Part shown: positions 62,757 to 64,000 of the stretch, piece by piece | How the letters are laid out: each line of letters opens with the position of its first letter | Position numbering within the stretch: the stretch's first letter is position 1 | Assembly: GCA_902760645.1 (NCBI GenBank) | Contig: CACWHC010000014.1 | Span: 76,063 to 140,062 of the forward strand | Source: an uncultured bacterium | GTDB lineage: Bacteria > Cyanobacteriota > Vampirovibrionia > Gastranaerophilales > Gastranaerophilaceae | Direction of reading: 5' to 3' | DNA: 64,000 bases | Program-made: the position numbers and the translations under genes | Notes under the pieces: generated by a model | Databases searched by the model: none | What the model saw: the letters and a program-made list of their open reading frames with translations, nothing else | What the model was told of the DNA's origin: nothing

Positions 62757-64000
62757 GATAATAATTCCTCATCCTGTACAAGTTTCAGTATAACTTCTAC
62801 GCAAAATCCGCATTTTTCATCAGAAGAAAGAGTAATTTCTCCATTCATTGCATCAACCAGACCTTTTACAATAAATAAGCCTAAGCCCGTACCTCTTGTT
62901 GTCCGTGTTGTATTGTTATCAAGTCTTATAAATTTTTCAAAAAGAGTATTCAGTTTCTTTTTAGGAATGACATCGCATTGATTTTTAACGTAAATCTTAG
63001 CGACATTGTCCTCTGCAACTGCATTAACCGTAATCTTTGTTTCAGGATACGCATATTTTACGGCATTTTCGATAAGATTTACAAACACTTGCTCAAGACG
63101 ATTTTTATCTCCAATGACATTTGGGAAACTTTCTTCAATATTAATTTCAATTTCTTTATTGTCCTTATTTTTTACAAGAAACTTTGCAGTTTCCATAACT
63201 TCGGGAAGCCAAACCGATTCAACATTTGTTTTTAACTTCATTCCTTCAATATCCGGTATGGTTAACAAGTCTTCAATAAGCCTTTTCAATCTTTCGGATT
63301 GGTCTTTTATTACTCTTAAAGATTTTTGTTTTGTTTCTTCATCAATATTAATATCCTGCCTCATAAGTCTTGAGGTATAACCCTGAATACTTGTGAGCGG
63401 AGTTCTTAATTCGTGACTTACGGTATCAATTAGATTTGAGCGGAATTCGTTTAATTGTTTAAGTTCAATATTGTTCCTTTTTAATTGCAGGTATGATTTA
63501 TGAATTTCGCTTGCCATTCTGTTAAATTCAAAAGCAAGAAATATAATTTCATGAGGCGTGAAAGCCGTTGTAAATAAACGAATTTGTCTTTCGTAATTAC
63601 CTTTTGAAATTGCAATTATACCTTTGAATAACTGCCTGATATTAATATACAGATAATAGGTATACAATCCAACAATAAATATAACAATTAATGTCGCAAA
63701 AATAATTGACCATATAATTTTAGCTCTGTTTTTGTTAATAAGTTTATCCGTAAGTTTTTCGGTTGTATTTACAATTATGGTAATGGGCGGATTAAGTTTT
63801 TTTAAATATACAAGCGGCTGATTTTTTACATCCCCGAATATAACGGGTTCTTCAACTTTTAACTCTTTCGGCATTAAGGCAAGTGTATCTTTAAATACAG
63901 TATCGGTATAATTATGTCCGGTTATTAATGCTCCGTCATTTGTCATTATGTAAATTTGACGTAAATCGTCCTTTAAAGAGTGAAATACTTCATCCCTTAA
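62753..64000 (-). CDS. Sensor histidine kinase, 5' end outside the window
   Basis: Open to the right window edge (the frame has no stop up to 64000). Visible: the end of an extracellular sensor domain, one membrane helix (IIWSIIFATLIVIFIVGLYTYYLYI), HAMP (QLFKGIIAISKGNYERQIR...HEIIFLAFEFNRMASEI), HisKA (SHELRTPLTSIQGYTSRL, phospho-acceptor His) and HATPase_c (NRLEQVFVNLIENAVKYAYPE, TTRGTGLGLFIVKGLV). Coupled to tadA. The partner response regulator is not in the window. Confidence 0.95.
   Translation of the reverse strand, partial: LRDEVFHSLKDDLRQIYIMTNDGALITGHNYTDTVFKDTLALMPKELKVEEPVIFGDVKNQPLVYLKKLNPPITIIVNTTEKLTDKLINKNRAKIIWSIIFATLIVIFIVGLYTYYLYINIRQLFKGIIAISKGNYERQIRLFTTAFTPHEIIFLAFEFNRMASEIHKSYLQLKRNNIELKQLNEFRSNLIDTVSHELRTPLTSIQGYTSRLMRQDINIDEETKQKSLRVIKDQSERLKRLIEDLLTIPDIEGMKLKTNVESVWLPEVMETAKFLVKNKDNKEIEINIEESFPNVIGDKNRLEQVFVNLIENAVKYAYPETKITVNAVAEDNVAKIYVKNQCDVIPKKKLNTLFEKFIRLDNNTTRTTRGTGLGLFIVKGLVDAMNGEITLSSDEKCGFCVEVILKLVQDEELLS

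Overview
The window is AT-rich with mostly short intergenic gaps. Its gene set mixes Gram-negative-type cell biology with very distinctive prepilin-like proteins whose N-termini read AFTLAEVLITLGIIGVVAA. Together with FixC/FixX-type electron-transfer genes, an acyl-ACP thioesterase, many glycosyltransferases and many small secreted proteins, this best fits a gut bacterium of the Candidatus Gastranaerophilales (Melainabacteria/Vampirovibrionia, the non-photosynthetic sister group of cyanobacteria). The assignment is inferred from protein style and was not tested.

Layout. 0-6.7 kb: metG; then a cassette made of a prepilin-like gene with an 11-G tract just after its start codon, a C-terminal lectin-like domain that looks like the variable region of a diversity-generating retroelement (DGR), and an Avd-like gene; then rpoD and dnaG. 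6.8-11 kb: a large Ser/Gln/Pro-rich protein with a LysM-like segment, an unknown protein and a metallophosphoesterase. 11.2-13.9 kb: a small decayed island at tRNA-Ile(GAT), with 42-bp att-like repeats, a Fic gene with four phased palindromic operators, and an integrase remnant. 14-21 kb: small unknowns, a mini LuxR protein, mini-RNase III, two lytic transglycosylases, acyl-ACP thioesterase, a Xer recombinase and a BioD-like ATPase. 21-27 kb: an accessory region with two paralogous modules (peptidoglycan-binding-like companion plus a protein carrying a phage-MuF-like Cys/His motif) among small membrane proteins. 27-38 kb: a GT8, a tiny hydrophobic peptide gene, an M29 peptidase, a DUF4917 gene, an XRE regulator, and a run of secreted, TPR and metallohydrolase genes. 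38-45 kb: a shortened lipoamide dehydrogenase, secreted proteins, parvulin, rsmD, fixCX, and a second G-tract prepilin gene. 45-58 kb: pcrA/uvrD, a DprA-like protein, a structured RNA candidate, nagZ-like, dut, hom, GNAT and ribBA-ribE. 58-64 kb: glycosyltransferases including a GT2-GT9-GT8 fusion, tadA, and a histidine kinase cut by the window end.

The most exciting signal is the pilin system. Both prepilin genes (1851-2940 and 44198-45003) have the same leader design: a good Shine-Dalgarno 8 bp before ATG, then a run of 11 or 10 G, then the prepilin signal. In both, the sequence given is exactly one base away from the open frame (10 G would open the first, 11 G the second), so both read as OFF. 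This points to slipped-strand phase variation. The first gene also has a duplicated 24-bp extended -10 promoter unit and ends in a DGR-like variable region followed by hairpins and an avd gene. No reverse transcriptase or template repeat is visible here, so diversification would have to act in trans or be extinct. On/off switching and targeted hypermutation on one surface protein would be an unusual combination.
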